The notes: a model not told the origin generated them from the sequence alone. Counted from the first letter of the stretch, positions 15,964-26,910 are shown. The stretch is 64,000 nucleotides of DNA from Sphingomonas taxi (GCA_003240625.1 QFMX01000008.1:260477-324476); one strand, 5' to 3'. Program-made: numbers and translations.

Positions 15964-16500
15964 TCAGATGCGGTTCGCTAGCCAGCCGTAGAGGAAGGCT
16001 TCGTTGGCGGGGCGGGTCTCGGCGAGGGCGACGTAGCGTTCGCCCTGGAGGGCCTCGATCGCCTTCAGCAGCACGGTTTCTCCGCCGGGTTTGCGGCGGG
16101 CTAGGAAGGCGTCGAGGGCGGTGAGCGTCGCGGGGCCGATGCGGCCGTCCAGGGTCATGTCCGGGTAGTCGGTGGCGCCGCGGTTGAGGGCGTTGAGCGC
16201 GCGTTGGAGGAAGGTGGCGGCTACTGCGGGGCCCATGTTTACGCCGGTGTCGAAGAGTTCTTCGGCGATTTTCGGGGCTCGGGTGGCGATCTGGTCGAAG
16301 GCTGGGCGGGTCCAGTAGAGGCGGCGGTAAATGTCTTCGGCCTGTGCGCGGGGGAAATTGCGCATGTCGCCGGTGTAGCCGTTGGTGCGGGCTACGCTTT
16401 CCGTGATGCCGTAGCGGGTGGGGCCGCCTCGGTCTGCGGGGTGGTTGGTGTAGCCGCCTTCGCGGTCGATGACGGCGTCGATCAGGGTGTGGATGGTCAT
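15964..16500 (-). CDS. GH108 endolysin (lysozyme-like muramidase)
   Basis: 178 residues from MTIHTLIDAVIDREGGYTNH. The E-G-G motif with catalytic Glu14, followed by a N-H-P-x-D-R-G-G-P-T segment and a Y-G-I-T, is the hallmark of glycoside hydrolase family 108. The C-terminal half (about 85-178) is the PG_binding_3-type domain (DGRIGPATLTALDA, then the GWLANRI end). There is no signal peptide, so export should depend on a holin, and a holin-like gene follows immediately. The ATG at 16500 is chosen because the longer frame upstream runs into a repeat-containing gap. Likely role: peptidoglycan cleavage for release of phage or GTA particles. Confidence 0.85.
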   Translation of the reverse strand: MTIHTLIDAVIDREGGYTNHPADRGGPTRYGITESVARTNGYTGDMRNFPRAQAEDIYRRLYWTRPAFDQIATRAPKIAEELFDTGVNMGPAVAATFLQRALNALNRGATDYPDMTLDGRIGPATLTALDAFLARRKPGGETVLLKAIEALQGERYVALAETRPANEAFLYGWLANRI

Positions 16501-16601
16501 GGTTGGCTCCCCGGGTTTTGTTGGCGGGGAGCGAACCATATTGGTTCGTTGTAGGACAGGGGATTCGTGGACGGCTGTGCTGGCCTCCCGCCTTCCTTAC
16601 T

Positions 16602-16708
16602 CCCCTCCCTGGAAGGGAGGGGTTGGGGGTGGGTTGGCCTGCTTGGGTCCTCTTGCGTTCGTATGCGGAAGCCGACCCACCCCCTGCCCCTCACTTTCAG
16701 GGAGGGGG
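16602..16708. repeat. Family A paired inverted repeat, copy 2
   Basis: Two inverted CCCTCCCTGGAAGGGAGGG-type hairpins with G-rich inner tails. It is part of the 521-base gap (16501-17021) between the endolysin and the malic enzyme, which holds two repeats and no supported gene. Confidence 0.85.
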
Positions 16709-16745
16709 GAAGGTTAGGAGCTTTCCCAACCCTTTCCGCGTCTGC

Positions 16746-16850
16746 ACCGCCCCGGCGGAGGCCGGGGTCCAATTTGGGGGACGAGGCTGGCTGAGGGCGG
16801 CGCTTCGCTATGTCCGACGTTCCAATTGGGCCCCGGCCTTCGACGGGGTG
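16746..16850. repeat. Family D paired inverted repeat, copy 2
   Basis: CCCCGGCGGAGGCCGGGG and its inverted partner (slightly diverged, CTTCGACGGGG) enclose CCAATTTGG/CCAATTGGG. It is upstream of the malic enzyme promoter region. Confidence 0.8.
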
Positions 16851-17021
16851 GTGTTATGGTGTGGGGTGACGGTGCACCCCACCCTACTCAAACCGACGCT
16901 ACGTCCGCGCGGGGTTGGCGGATCGCCTCCCCTGCGGCTATGCGCTCCCTTGAACAGTCGCCGCGAGCTTTGCTTGCGCGCTCAACCCGGTCGCCGCCGC
17001 GGCCGACAGGTTAGGAAGACC

Positions 17022-19304
<2,283 letters not shown>

Positions 19305-19320
19305 GTCCTCGTTCCTTCTG

Positions 19321-19426
19321 CCCCCCCTGGAAGGGAGGGGTTGGGGGTGGGTCGGGTTCCGCGGGTTCGAACTGTTGGGGCTTGAGCTGGCCTACCCACC
19401 CCCAGCCCCTCCCTTTCAGGGAGGGG
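19321..19426. repeat. Family A paired inverted repeat, copy 3
   Basis: Inverted CCCCTGGAAGGGAGGGG-type hairpins flank a variable centre. It lies just after the malic enzyme stop in the 542-base gap that also contains tRNA-Pro. Confidence 0.85.
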
Positions 19427-19514
19427 AGCGCGTTGTGGAAGTGCGAGCGTGGCGCGCGCATCAACGAGGTGGCTGCCTTGGACGGCGCCGCGTCTTTCTA
19501 CCGATGTAAGAAAA

Positions 19515-19591
19515 TGGTCGGAGCGACAGGATTCGAACCTGCGACCCCCACACCCCCAGTGTGGTGCGCTACCAGGCTGCGCTACGCTCCG
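19515..19591 (-). tRNA. tRNA-Pro (anticodon GGG)
   Basis: Reading the minus strand, a 7-base acceptor stem CGGAGCG/CGCTCCG, a D arm with GCGCAGCCTGGTAGCGC, an anticodon stem CCACA/TGTGG with loop CTGGGGG (anticodon GGG), and a T arm with GGTTCGAATCC fold as a standard cloverleaf. The 3' CCA is encoded (77 bases in all). The stretch from 19592 to the yajC start (about 255 bases) shows no other gene and probably holds the yajC promoter. Confidence 0.96.
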
Positions 19592-19846
19592 ACCGAACGG
19601 GCCGCATGGCGACCCGAGGGGGGCGCACTACGCAACACGCGCGTCGGATGCAATAGCGAACACGGTCGCGATGTCAGCGAGGACGTCGGATGCGCCCGGT
19701 CGCATGACGCCCACGTCTCATCCTGTGGCGATCTGTTGCGCGCGGTTCCAAGCGATGATAGCGGGCGGACCAATGCGGGCGCGATGCGCGACGTCCTGCC
19801 CGACCCATCCTTGCGCCTTATACGGCCCAGCCAGATACGGACCTTC

Positions 19847-20188
19847 ATGTTCATCTCACCAGCTTATGCCCAGGCCGCAGACGGCGCCACGACGGCGGGG
19901 GGCGGGATCGCCTCGTTCCTGAGCCTCGCGCCGCTCTTCCTCGTGTTCGTCGTGTTCTATTTCCTGATGATCCGCCCGCAGCAAAAGCGCATGAAGGCGC
20001 TGCAGGCGTCAGTCGCCGCGGTGAAGAAGAACGACAGCGTCGTGACGTCGGGCGGAATCCTGGGCAAGGTCACCAAGGTCGAGGATAATGTCGTCGAGGT
20101 CGAGATCGCGCCGAATGTCCGCGTGCGCGTCGTCAAGGCGACGCTGACCGACATCACGAGCCCGAACACGAAGCCGGCAAACGACTGA
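19847..20188 (+). CDS. yajC: YajC, Sec translocon accessory subunit
   Basis: 113 residues from MFISPAYAQAADGATTAGGG. A single transmembrane helix (about residues 24-44, PLFLVFVVFYFLMIRPQQKRMK) is followed by the conserved RPQQKR motif and a small cytoplasmic domain with S-G-G-I-L-G-K-V. YajC joins SecDF at the SecYEG channel and assists membrane insertion. Its TGA overlaps the secD ATG (TGATG at 20186-20190), so the three genes form one unit. The ATG at 19847 gives the family's usual N-terminus; longer in-frame starts reach back into the tRNA region. Confidence 0.96.
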   Translation: MFISPAYAQAADGATTAGGGIASFLSLAPLFLVFVVFYFLMIRPQQKRMKALQASVAAVKKNDSVVTSGGILGKVTKVEDNVVEVEIAPNVRVRVVKATLTDITSPNTKPAND

Positions 20189-21792
20189 TGCTGGATTTTC
20201 CGCGCTGGAAGGTCGGGTCGATCATCGGGTTGCTGGTGGCATTGTGCCTGCTGGCGGTCCCGAGTTTCCTCCCCGAGAGCACCACGAGCAAATGGGGGTG
20301 GATCCCGCATTCCCGCGTCAATCTCGGGCTGGATCTCGCCGGCGGCAGTTATCTGCTGCTCGAGGCGGATACCGCCGACCTCGCCGCAACGCGGATTGAG
20401 GCGATGCGCGACAGCGTCGCGGGGACGATGCGCAACGGGACGCCGCGGATCGAGATCGGCGATATTTCGACGCGGGGCGGCCAGCTGACCTTCCTGCTGC
20501 GTGACCCGAGCCAGGTCGACGCGGCACGCGAGCGCCTGCTGGCGATCACCGGCGGTGGCGCGGGCATGAGCGGCCAGCGCGAATGGGACATCAACGTCGT
20601 CGACACGAGCCGCTTCGTGCTCAAGCCGACCGAAGCCGGCCTGACCCAGGCGATCGACACGGCGATGAACGATGCGACCGAAGTCGTCCGCCGTCGTATC
20701 GACGAACTCGGCACCAAGGAGCCGACGATCGTACGCCAGGGCGCGACTCGGATCGTAGTCCAGGTGCCGGGGTTGAAGAACCCGCAGGCGCTGAAGGATC
20801 TGCTCGGCAAGACCGCCAAGCTCGAGTTCAAGCTGGTCGACGAGACCGCGAACCCGGCCGATCTGGTCAAGGGCATCGCACCGATCGGCAGCCAGGTCCT
20901 CCCCTACCCCGGCAATCCGCAGGGCGTGCCGTTCATCGCGGTCAAGCGATCGGTGATCATCTCGGGCGACCAGCTCGCCGATGCGCGCCAGGAGTTCGAG
21001 CCGCAGACCAACGCGCCGCAGGTGGCGATCACGTTCAACGCGGTCGGCGGGCGTCGCTTCGCCAAGGTCACGACCGAGAACACCGGAAAGCCGTTCGCGA
21101 TCATCCTGGACAATTCGGTGATCTCTGCGCCGAACATCAACGAGCCAATCCTTGGTGGTCGCGCGTCGATCTCCGGCAACTTCACGGTCGAGTCGGCGAA
21201 CGCGCTGGCGATCACGCTGCGATCGGGCAAGCTGCCGGTCGCACTGAAGACGATCGCCGAAAGCACCGTCAGCCCCGATCTCGGCAAGGATTCGATCCGC
21301 GCCGGCGTGCTGGCGTCGATCGTCGCCGCGCTGCTCGTGATCGTTTTCATGTTCGTGACCTATGGCCGGTTCGGCCTGTATGCGAACCTCGCGGTGGTCA
21401 TCAACATCCTGGTCATCGTCGCCGTCATGGCGATGCTGAACGCAACGCTGACGCTGCCCGGTATCGCCGGGTTCGTGCTAACGATCGGGACCGCGGTGGA
21501 TGCCAACGTGCTGATCAACGAGCGTATTCGCGAGGAGCGGCGACGCGGGCGTAGCGTCGTCCAGTCGGTCGAACTCGGCTACAAGGAAGCATCGCGCACG
21601 ATCTTCGAGGCCAACGTGACGCACGCCATCACCGGCGTGATCATGCTGCTGCTCGGCTCGGGTCCGGTGAAGGGCTTTGCGGTCGTGCTGCTGATCGGGA
21701 TCTGCACGTCGGTGTTCACCGCCGTCACGTTCACCCGGATGATGGTCGCGCTGTGGCTGCGGAAGAACCGCCCCACCACGATCAATATTTGA
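20188..21792 (+). CDS. secD: SecD, protein translocase subunit
   Basis: 534 residues. An N-terminal transmembrane segment (about 8-28), then N-L-G-L-D-L-A-G-G-S-Y (the conserved GLDLxGG motif), a large periplasmic region (P1), and five C-terminal transmembrane helices after residue 370 (S-I-R-A-G-V-L-A-S-I through A-V-T-F-T-R). SecD works with SecF to pull proteins through the Sec channel using the proton-motive force. Its start overlaps the yajC stop, and secF follows after 14 bases. A typical length for alphaproteobacteria; no defects. Confidence 0.97.
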   Translation: MLDFPRWKVGSIIGLLVALCLLAVPSFLPESTTSKWGWIPHSRVNLGLDLAGGSYLLLEADTADLAATRIEAMRDSVAGTMRNGTPRIEIGDISTRGGQLTFLLRDPSQVDAARERLLAITGGGAGMSGQREWDINVVDTSRFVLKPTEAGLTQAIDTAMNDATEVVRRRIDELGTKEPTIVRQGATRIVVQVPGLKNPQALKDLLGKTAKLEFKLVDETANPADLVKGIAPIGSQVLPYPGNPQGVPFIAVKRSVIISGDQLADARQEFEPQTNAPQVAITFNAVGGRRFAKVTTENTGKPFAIILDNSVISAPNINEPILGGRASISGNFTVESANALAITLRSGKLPVALKTIAESTVSPDLGKDSIRAGVLASIVAALLVIVFMFVTYGRFGLYANLAVVINILVIVAVMAMLNATLTLPGIAGFVLTIGTAVDANVLINERIREERRRGRSVVQSVELGYKEASRTIFEANVTHAITGVIMLLLGSGPVKGFAVVLLIGICTSVFTAVTFTRMMVALWLRKNRPTTINI

Positions 21793-21806
21793 GGCGGGAG
21801 ATTACC

Positions 21807-22772
21807 ATGCGCCTGCTGAAACTCGTACCCGACAACACGAACCTGAAGTTCGTTTCGCTCCGCAAATGGGCGTTCGGGCTGACCCTGCTGCTGTCGTTGC
21901 TGGCGGCCGGACTCGTCGTCACCAAGGGCCTCAACATGGGCGTCGACTTCGTCGGCGGCGTCCTGATCGAAGAGAAGTTCGCGACCGCGCCGTCGATCGA
22001 CGCGGTCCGTACCGAAGTCGACCGGCTCGGCGTCGGCGAGGCTTCGATCCAGTCGTTCAGCGATCCCAAGACGCTGTCGATCCGCCTGCCCGTCCCCGCC
22101 GGTGACGAAGGCGCGACCAACCGCCTCGTCAAGAAGGTGTCGGACGACCTCGCCGTGAAGTTCCCCGGCGCGACCTTCTCCAAGTACGATACGATCTCGG
22201 GCAAGGTTTCGGACGAGCTGATCAGCAAGGGTTTGCTGGCTGTCGGCCTCGCGATCCTCGGCATCGCGCTGTTCGCGGTGGTGCGGTTCGAGTGGCAGTT
22301 CGGCGTCTCGACCGTCGTCGCGATCGTCCACGATCTGTTGATGACGCTGGGCTTCTTCGCGCTGACCCAGTTCGAGTTCGACCTGAACATCGTTGCGGCG
22401 GTGCTGACGATCATCTCGTATTCGATCAACGACAAGATCGTGATCGACGACCGTATCCGCGAGAACATGCGCCGGTACCGGAAGATGGACATGCGCGAGA
22501 TCATCGACTTGTCGGTGAACGAGACGCTGCCGCGGACCGTGATGACGTCGGTGACGATCCTGCTCGCGCTGTTCGCGATGCTGATCCTCGGGGGCCACGT
22601 GCTGCGCGGGTTCACCGCGGCAATGATCCTCGGCATCGTCGTCGGAACGTACTCGTCGATCTACGTGTCGTCGTCGCTGCTGATCACGCTGGGGCTGCGG
22701 GCCGATCCTGCACCGCGCAAGGGCGGCGTCCAGGACGGTGCCGAGCGGGTGGGTCCGAAGGTCGAACGTTAA
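21807..22772 (+). CDS. secF: SecF, protein translocase subunit
   Basis: 321 residues from MRLLKLVPDNTNLKF. An N-terminal transmembrane helix (about 20-40), then G-V-D-F-V-G-G-V (the SecF equivalent of the GGxx motif), a periplasmic loop, and the C-terminal membrane block with SYSINDKIVIDDRIREN (conserved SxNDxxVxxDRxRE) and V-N-E-T-L-P-R-T. The ATG is preceded by GGCGGGAG. It is the partner of SecD. Its TAA directly abuts the ATG of the next gene, so the unit extends to the Mth938-like gene. Confidence 0.97.
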   Translation: MRLLKLVPDNTNLKFVSLRKWAFGLTLLLSLLAAGLVVTKGLNMGVDFVGGVLIEEKFATAPSIDAVRTEVDRLGVGEASIQSFSDPKTLSIRLPVPAGDEGATNRLVKKVSDDLAVKFPGATFSKYDTISGKVSDELISKGLLAVGLAILGIALFAVVRFEWQFGVSTVVAIVHDLLMTLGFFALTQFEFDLNIVAAVLTIISYSINDKIVIDDRIRENMRRYRKMDMREIIDLSVNETLPRTVMTSVTILLALFAMLILGGHVLRGFTAAMILGIVVGTYSSIYVSSSLLITLGLRADPAPRKGGVQDGAERVGPKVER

Positions 22773-23147
22773 ATGAGGATGGACCGCGAGAAGACCGATG
22801 GGCCGATGATCTCGGCGATCGGTCGGGCCGGGTTCAAGGTCGACGATGGGTATTATACCGCGTTGGCGATCAGTCCCGAGCGGGCGGATGGCTGGGAGCC
22901 GCCGGCGTTCGAGGCGCTGGGCGAGGCGGACGTGGCGGCGTTGCTGGCGCTCGATCCGGCGCCGGAGTTTCTGTTGCTGGGGACCGGAACCGCGCTGCGC
23001 CAGCCGCCGCTTGCTTTCAAGCGGGCGGTCGAGGCTCGTGGGTTCGGGATCGAGGCTATGGATAGTCGCGCCGCTGCTCGGGCCTGGGCGGTTTTGCGCG
23101 GCGAAGGTCGCTGGATCGTTGCGGCGCTCTACCCGCTCGAGGGGTGA
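22773..23147 (+). CDS. Mth938-like (DUF498, NDUFAF3-related) protein
   Basis: 124 residues. ISAIGRAGFKVDDGYYTALAI, a central LLGTGT motif, and the C-terminal L-R-G-E-G-R-W-I-V-A-A-L segment match the Mth938-like fold (PF04430). The eukaryotic relative NDUFAF3 helps assemble respiratory complex I; the bacterial role is not established. The ATG follows the secF stop with no spacing, so translation is probably coupled, and secDF plus this gene is a recurrent alphaproteobacterial arrangement (from memory). A start at the second Met (22779) is also possible. A family B repeat follows immediately. Confidence 0.88.
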   Translation: MRMDREKTDGPMISAIGRAGFKVDDGYYTALAISPERADGWEPPAFEALGEADVAALLALDPAPEFLLLGTGTALRQPPLAFKRAVEARGFGIEAMDSRAAARAWAVLRGEGRWIVAALYPLEG

Positions 23148-23157
23148 TCCCCGCTGT

Positions 23158-23281
23158 CCTCCCCCGCAAGGGGGAGGTGTCGCCGCAGGTGACGGAGGGG
23201 GAGGATACGGAGCAGGGGTTACCCTTTCCTCCCCCTCCGTCTGGCAAGAGCCAGCCACCTCCCCCTGGCAGGGGAGGATCG
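23158..23281. repeat. Family B paired inverted repeat, copy 1
   Basis: A hairpin CCTCCCCCGCAAGGGGGAGG with a GGTGACGGAGGGGGAGG tail pairs with the inverse CCTCCCCCTCCGTCTGGC and a second hairpin. It lies between the convergent Mth938-like gene and the glycosyltransferase, touching the stop of the latter. Confidence 0.88.
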
Positions 23282-23282
23282 A

Positions 23283-24461
23283 TCATTTATCAGTTTCGGC
23301 GACCAGCCTCACGAGGTGCTCGTAGAGCGCGGCGGTGTTGGCTTCCCAGGTGAAGGGGGCGGCGACGGCGCGCGTTGCTGCTTGGGTCGGCGGGTCTGCG
23401 AGCAAAGTACCGATCGCGGCGGCGAACGCGAGCGGATCACCGATCGTCACACGGCCGGCATCGGGGGATGTCACCACTTCATACGCGCCGCCGGCATCGG
23501 TGATGACGATCGGCGTCCCGCAGGCCAGCGATTCGACCCAGACGTTTGCGAGACCTTCCGAACTGGAGGCGAGCGCGCTGACGTCGGCAGCGGCGATCAG
23601 TTCGGGTAGGTCTGCGTGGGGGACGGCGCCCAGCAGGCGGATGCGGTCGCCGACGCCGAGCCGCGCGATCAACGCCTCCAGGTCAGCGCGCGCGGGTCCG
23701 TGGCCGGCGATCAGGAGGGTAACTCCGGGCAATGCGGCGACCGCCTCGATGACGATGTCGTGGCCCTTGCGCGGCAAGAGTCCGCCGATCGCGATGACCA
23801 GCGGCCCCGGCACGCCAAGCCTGGCCTTGGCCGCTGTGCGGTCGGCTGCGGGGCGGAAGCGGTCCTGGTCGACGCCGGTGTGATGCACCGTGATCCGCTC
23901 CGCCGGCATGCCTAGCGCGACCATGTCGGCCTTCATTGCCTTGCTGACCGCGAGCACGCCGGCGGCGCCCTGCCCTGCCTTGCGGACCTGCGCGGCGGTG
24001 GCGGGTGCCTCGCCCCAATGGTGGATGTCGGAGCCGCGCGCCTTGATCGACACGGGAACGCCATAGCGCTGGCCGAGTGCGACGGCGGCGGGGCCGTCGG
24101 GGAAGAAGAACGACGCATCGATCACATCGAACGCGAAGTCCGCGCGGATCGCGTCGAGCACGGGCACGAGCGCGCGTTCGAGGGCGGCGGCGTGGTAGCG
24201 GCCCTTGGTGAACGGGAGCGCGGTAAAGCGCGGGCGGTGGACGTCGACGCCCTTCCAGGTTTCGCGCATCGGGAGGGTGGCGAGGGTGGCGTAGTGGCCG
24301 ATGCGGCGGAGGGGGCCTGGCGGGAGGCCGACCGGTGCGACTGCTACCAGCGACACGTCGGGATGGGCGGCGAGGCCAAGGGTCTGACGCTCGACGAAGA
24401 CGCCGAAATTGGGGCGGGTCGCGTCTGGGAACAGCGTGGAGAGGGTTAGAATGCGGAGCAT
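23283..24461 (-). CDS. GT4-family glycosyltransferase
   Basis: 392 residues in a two-domain GT-B fold. The N-terminal domain (MLRILTLSTLFPDATRPNFG onward) binds the acceptor; the C-terminal domain has the nucleotide-sugar motif E-G-L-A-N-V-W-V-E (an E-x7-E) and I-A-I-G-G-L-L-P-R-K-G-H-D. It should be a retaining glycosyltransferase working at the inner face of the membrane, perhaps in exopolysaccharide or surface glycan synthesis; donor and acceptor cannot be read. It stands alone on the minus strand, separated from the phosphomannose isomerase gene upstream by three repeats. No signal peptide or membrane helix. Confidence 0.88.
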   Translation of the reverse strand: MLRILTLSTLFPDATRPNFGVFVERQTLGLAAHPDVSLVAVAPVGLPPGPLRRIGHYATLATLPMRETWKGVDVHRPRFTALPFTKGRYHAAALERALVPVLDAIRADFAFDVIDASFFFPDGPAAVALGQRYGVPVSIKARGSDIHHWGEAPATAAQVRKAGQGAAGVLAVSKAMKADMVALGMPAERITVHHTGVDQDRFRPAADRTAAKARLGVPGPLVIAIGGLLPRKGHDIVIEAVAALPGVTLLIAGHGPARADLEALIARLGVGDRIRLLGAVPHADLPELIAAADVSALASSSEGLANVWVESLACGTPIVITDAGGAYEVVTSPDAGRVTIGDPLAFAAAIGTLLADPPTQAATRAVAAPFTWEANTAALYEHLVRLVAETDK

Positions 24462-24526
24462 GTTGGCGGGGGTATAGCGGGGCGCGGGTTAATTGGGGGT
24501 GAGTGTGGGGGGCTCCCCTAGCTTTC

Positions 24527-24629
24527 CACCCCGGCGGAGGCCGGGGCCCAATTGGAAAGGTGGCAATAACGGCTTGCTGCCATCCTCTAGCAACATTCCC
24601 CAATTGGGCCCCGGCCTTCGCCGGGGTGG
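24527..24629. repeat. Family D paired inverted repeat, copy 3
   Basis: CCCCGGCGGAGGCCGGGG and its inverse enclose a centre starting GGAAAGGTGGCAATAACGG, which also occurs in copy 7 and, inverted, in copy 4. It begins a run of three elements filling the 472-base gap 24462-24933. Confidence 0.88.
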
Positions 24630-24680
24630 AGGTGACGTTGGGGGCGGCACTTTATGGGGCCGGTGTTTGGCCGCGCTTAC

Positions 24681-24739
24681 CTTGTTTCCCCGCGAAGGCG
24701 GGGATCCAGTCTGGGCTCCCGCCTTCGCGGGAGAACAAG
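24681..24739. repeat. Family C paired inverted repeat, copy 3
   Basis: Nearly identical to copy 1 at 8059 (CCCCGCGAAGGCGGGGA then CCAGTCTGG then the inverse arm). It lies between two family D elements. Confidence 0.88.
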
Positions 24740-24782
24740 GACGGGCGGGCGTCTTGCTGGTTTCGGGTGGCTCGACCGGGTC

Positions 24783-24887
24783 ACCTCCCCCGCGAAGGCC
24801 GGGGTCCGATGGGGGGACCTGCATAACGGAACGCAGCCCGCCGTTATTGCCACCTTTCCACCTGGCCCCGGCCTCCGCCGGGGTGGT
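24783..24887. repeat. Family D paired inverted repeat, copy 4 (centre inverted)
   Basis: CCCCGCGAAGGCCGGGG and CCCCGGCCTCCGCCGGGG arms; the centre CCGTTATTGCCACCTTTCC is the reverse complement of the centre in copy 3, so the whole element is in the opposite orientation. Confidence 0.85.
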
Positions 24888-24933
24888 GTTCTTTTCGGGA
24901 GCGGCGGGATTCGGAGGCCCCGCTGCCGCTCGA

Positions 24934-25758
24934 TCAGATCCGCTTCGTGCCCGGGTACGCGAACAGCACGTCTGCGTCCGCGCTCGTCGAGACCGTCTCG
25001 CTACCGGTCATCGTCGCGCATTCGCCGGCCTTGAACGCAACGCCGGCGACATCGCCCGAGCCGGTGATCGGGATCACCCAGCCGGTCGTACCCTCGGGCA
25101 AATTGACGACGTGGTCGCCGCCCTTCCACCGTTCGAGCACGAATTTCGGTCCCTCGACCATGATCGTACGGCCGGTCTCGATCTCGATCGGCGGCGCGAC
25201 GGGGACGTAAGGCGTGGGATCGGCGACGTCGACGCCGTCGTCGAGGTGCAGCTCGCGGTCGCTGCCGTAGTCGTAGAGGCGGTAGGTCGTCTCGGAATTC
25301 TGCTGGACCTCGATCACGGTCAGGCCGCCGCCGATCGCGTGGATCGTGTCGGACGCGCAGTACATGAAGTCGCCCGGCTTGACCGGCTTCCAGTCGAGCT
25401 TGTCCTCGATCGTTCCGTCGATCGCCGAGGCGCGCAGTTCGTCCTTCGACATCGGCTGCTTCGTGCCGACCGCGATCGTCGATGTGGGCTCGGCGGCGAG
25501 GATCGTCCAGCACTCGTCCTTGCCGCGCGGCAGGCCGCGCTCGTGCGCCTGGTCGTCGTCGGGATGGACCTGAACCGACAGCTTCTGCGACGTGAACAGG
25601 TATTTGATCAGCAGGTCGGGCGTCGTGTTGCCGGGCTCCTGGAACCAGACTTCACCGATTGGCGGCGAGCCCGCGGCCGGATCCTCGAAACCAGGCCAGA
25701 GCGTGTCGCGACCCCAGGGCTTTTCGACGCGGTGGGTGTGCAACAATGTGGCCGGCAT
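24934..25758 (-). CDS. manA: Class I (type I) mannose-6-phosphate isomerase
   Basis: 274 residues from MPATLLHTHRVEKPWGRDTL. Metal-site motifs: Q-V-H-P-D-D (His and Gln ligands), K-D-E-C-W (Glu ligand) and S-D-T-I-H-A-I-G (His ligand). It interconverts mannose-6-phosphate and fructose-6-phosphate, supplying GDP-mannose for surface polysaccharide. The short length fits the compact cupin-type class. The ATG at 25758 has GAGGA about 8 bases upstream; the frame is open further upstream, but that stretch overlaps the divergent bamD region. Upstream lies bamD on the opposite strand. Confidence 0.88.
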   Translation of the reverse strand: MPATLLHTHRVEKPWGRDTLWPGFEDPAAGSPPIGEVWFQEPGNTTPDLLIKYLFTSQKLSVQVHPDDDQAHERGLPRGKDECWTILAAEPTSTIAVGTKQPMSKDELRASAIDGTIEDKLDWKPVKPGDFMYCASDTIHAIGGGLTVIEVQQNSETTYRLYDYGSDRELHLDDGVDVADPTPYVPVAPPIEIETGRTIMVEGPKFVLERWKGGDHVVNLPEGTTGWVIPITGSGDVAGVAFKAGECATMTGSETVSTSADADVLFAYPGTKRI

Positions 25759-25904
25759 GACATGATCCTCGACGTGAATGACGCAATGGGAATGGAGCGC
25801 CAACGCACGACTATTGCCGTGTGATCCAGCCGACGGAAAGGCCCAATGCGGGGGTGGCGAAAGGGATTGTTCGCCAAGCCCCGCATACGCTAAGGACAAC
25901 GCCA

Positions 25905-26849
25905 ATGCGTATCCCCCAGTCTCGTGCCCTCGCGGTCACGCTCATCGCCGCGCTTGCGCTCCCCATGGCCGGTTGTGCGAGCGGTCGCGCGTCCAAGGGC
26001 GACCTGCCCTATGTCGCGCGCGACGTGGGCACGCTGTATTCGACCGCCAAGGCGCGGCTCGACCAGGGACGCTACAAGGAAGCAGCCCAGCTGTTCGACG
26101 AGGTCGAGCGCCAGCATCCCTATTCGATCTGGGCACGCCGCGCGCAGATCATGTCGGCGTTCAGCTATTACCTCGCCAAGGACTACACCGCGTCGATCAG
26201 CTCGGCGCAGCGCTTTCTGGCGGTGCATCCGGGTAACCGCGATGCGCCGTACGCCTATTATCTGATCGCGCTCGGCTATTACGAGCAGATCACCGACGTC
26301 ACGCGCGACCAGAAGATCACCCGACAGGCACTCGATTCGCTCGGCGAACTGATGCGCCGCTATCCGAACACGCGCTATGCGTCGGATGCACGGCTGAAGA
26401 TCGATCTGGTCAACGACCATCTCGCCGGCAAGGAGATGGAGATCGGGCGGTTCTACGAGACGCGCGGCCAATGGCTCGCGGCGAACGGCCGGTTCCGCAC
26501 GGTGATCGACAAGTTCCAGCAGACCACGCACACCCCGGAAGCGCTGATGCGCCTGACCGAGACGTATCTGGCGCTCGGCGTGCCGGTCGAGGCCGAGAAG
26601 GCTGGTGCGGTGCTCGGGCGCAACTATCCCGGGACCGACTGGTATCAGCATGCGTACGACCTGCTGAAGAAGAATCAGGTTCCCGCCGTGCCGCCCCTGA
26701 AGCCCGGCGAACAGGTCGTGCCTGTCGGGACCAAGGGTACGCCGTCGGTGATGGTCGAGCTGGACGAGCCGGGTTCGACCCCGACCGGCCCAGCAGAGCG
26801 CGCGCCGGCGCCGCGGTCGGCCGGACAGCCGTCCAACACCGGGAGCTAA
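25905..26849 (+). CDS. bamD: BamD, outer-membrane assembly lipoprotein
   Basis: 314 residues. A lipoprotein signal (MRIPQSRALAVTLIAALALP then M-A-G-C, lipid Cys at about 24) is followed by tetratricopeptide repeats: LYSTAKARLDQGRYKEAAQL, SAFSYYLAKDYTASISSAQR, and Y-P-N-T-R-Y-A-S-D-A-R. A Pro/Ala-rich C-terminal tail (about 260-314) is an extension common in alphaproteobacteria. BamD is the essential partner of BamA in folding outer-membrane proteins in the periplasm. The ATG at 25905 is 9 bases after AAGGA. recN follows 61 bases later, an arrangement common in alphaproteobacteria. Confidence 0.95.
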   Translation: MRIPQSRALAVTLIAALALPMAGCASGRASKGDLPYVARDVGTLYSTAKARLDQGRYKEAAQLFDEVERQHPYSIWARRAQIMSAFSYYLAKDYTASISSAQRFLAVHPGNRDAPYAYYLIALGYYEQITDVTRDQKITRQALDSLGELMRRYPNTRYASDARLKIDLVNDHLAGKEMEIGRFYETRGQWLAANGRFRTVIDKFQQTTHTPEALMRLTETYLALGVPVEAEKAGAVLGRNYPGTDWYQHAYDLLKKNQVPAVPPLKPGEQVVPVGTKGTPSVMVELDEPGSTPTGPAERAPAPRSAGQPSNTGS

Positions 26850-26910
26850 GCGTTCGGTTAGAACATAGGGGGATCGCATTGCGCGCCCGTTCGTCTATGG
26901 CGGACATCCT

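Noticed and set aside
16503..17021. A long in-frame N-terminal extension of the malic enzyme (173 codons).
   Set aside because: The stretch is made of family A and D repeats that happen to stay open; the family's natural N-terminus begins at 17022 with a good ribosome site.
21579..23258. A long open frame on the minus strand across secD/secF.
   Set aside because: Composition is Arg/His/Asp-rich shadow sequence of the secDF genes with no family motif; the plus strand is clearly coding.
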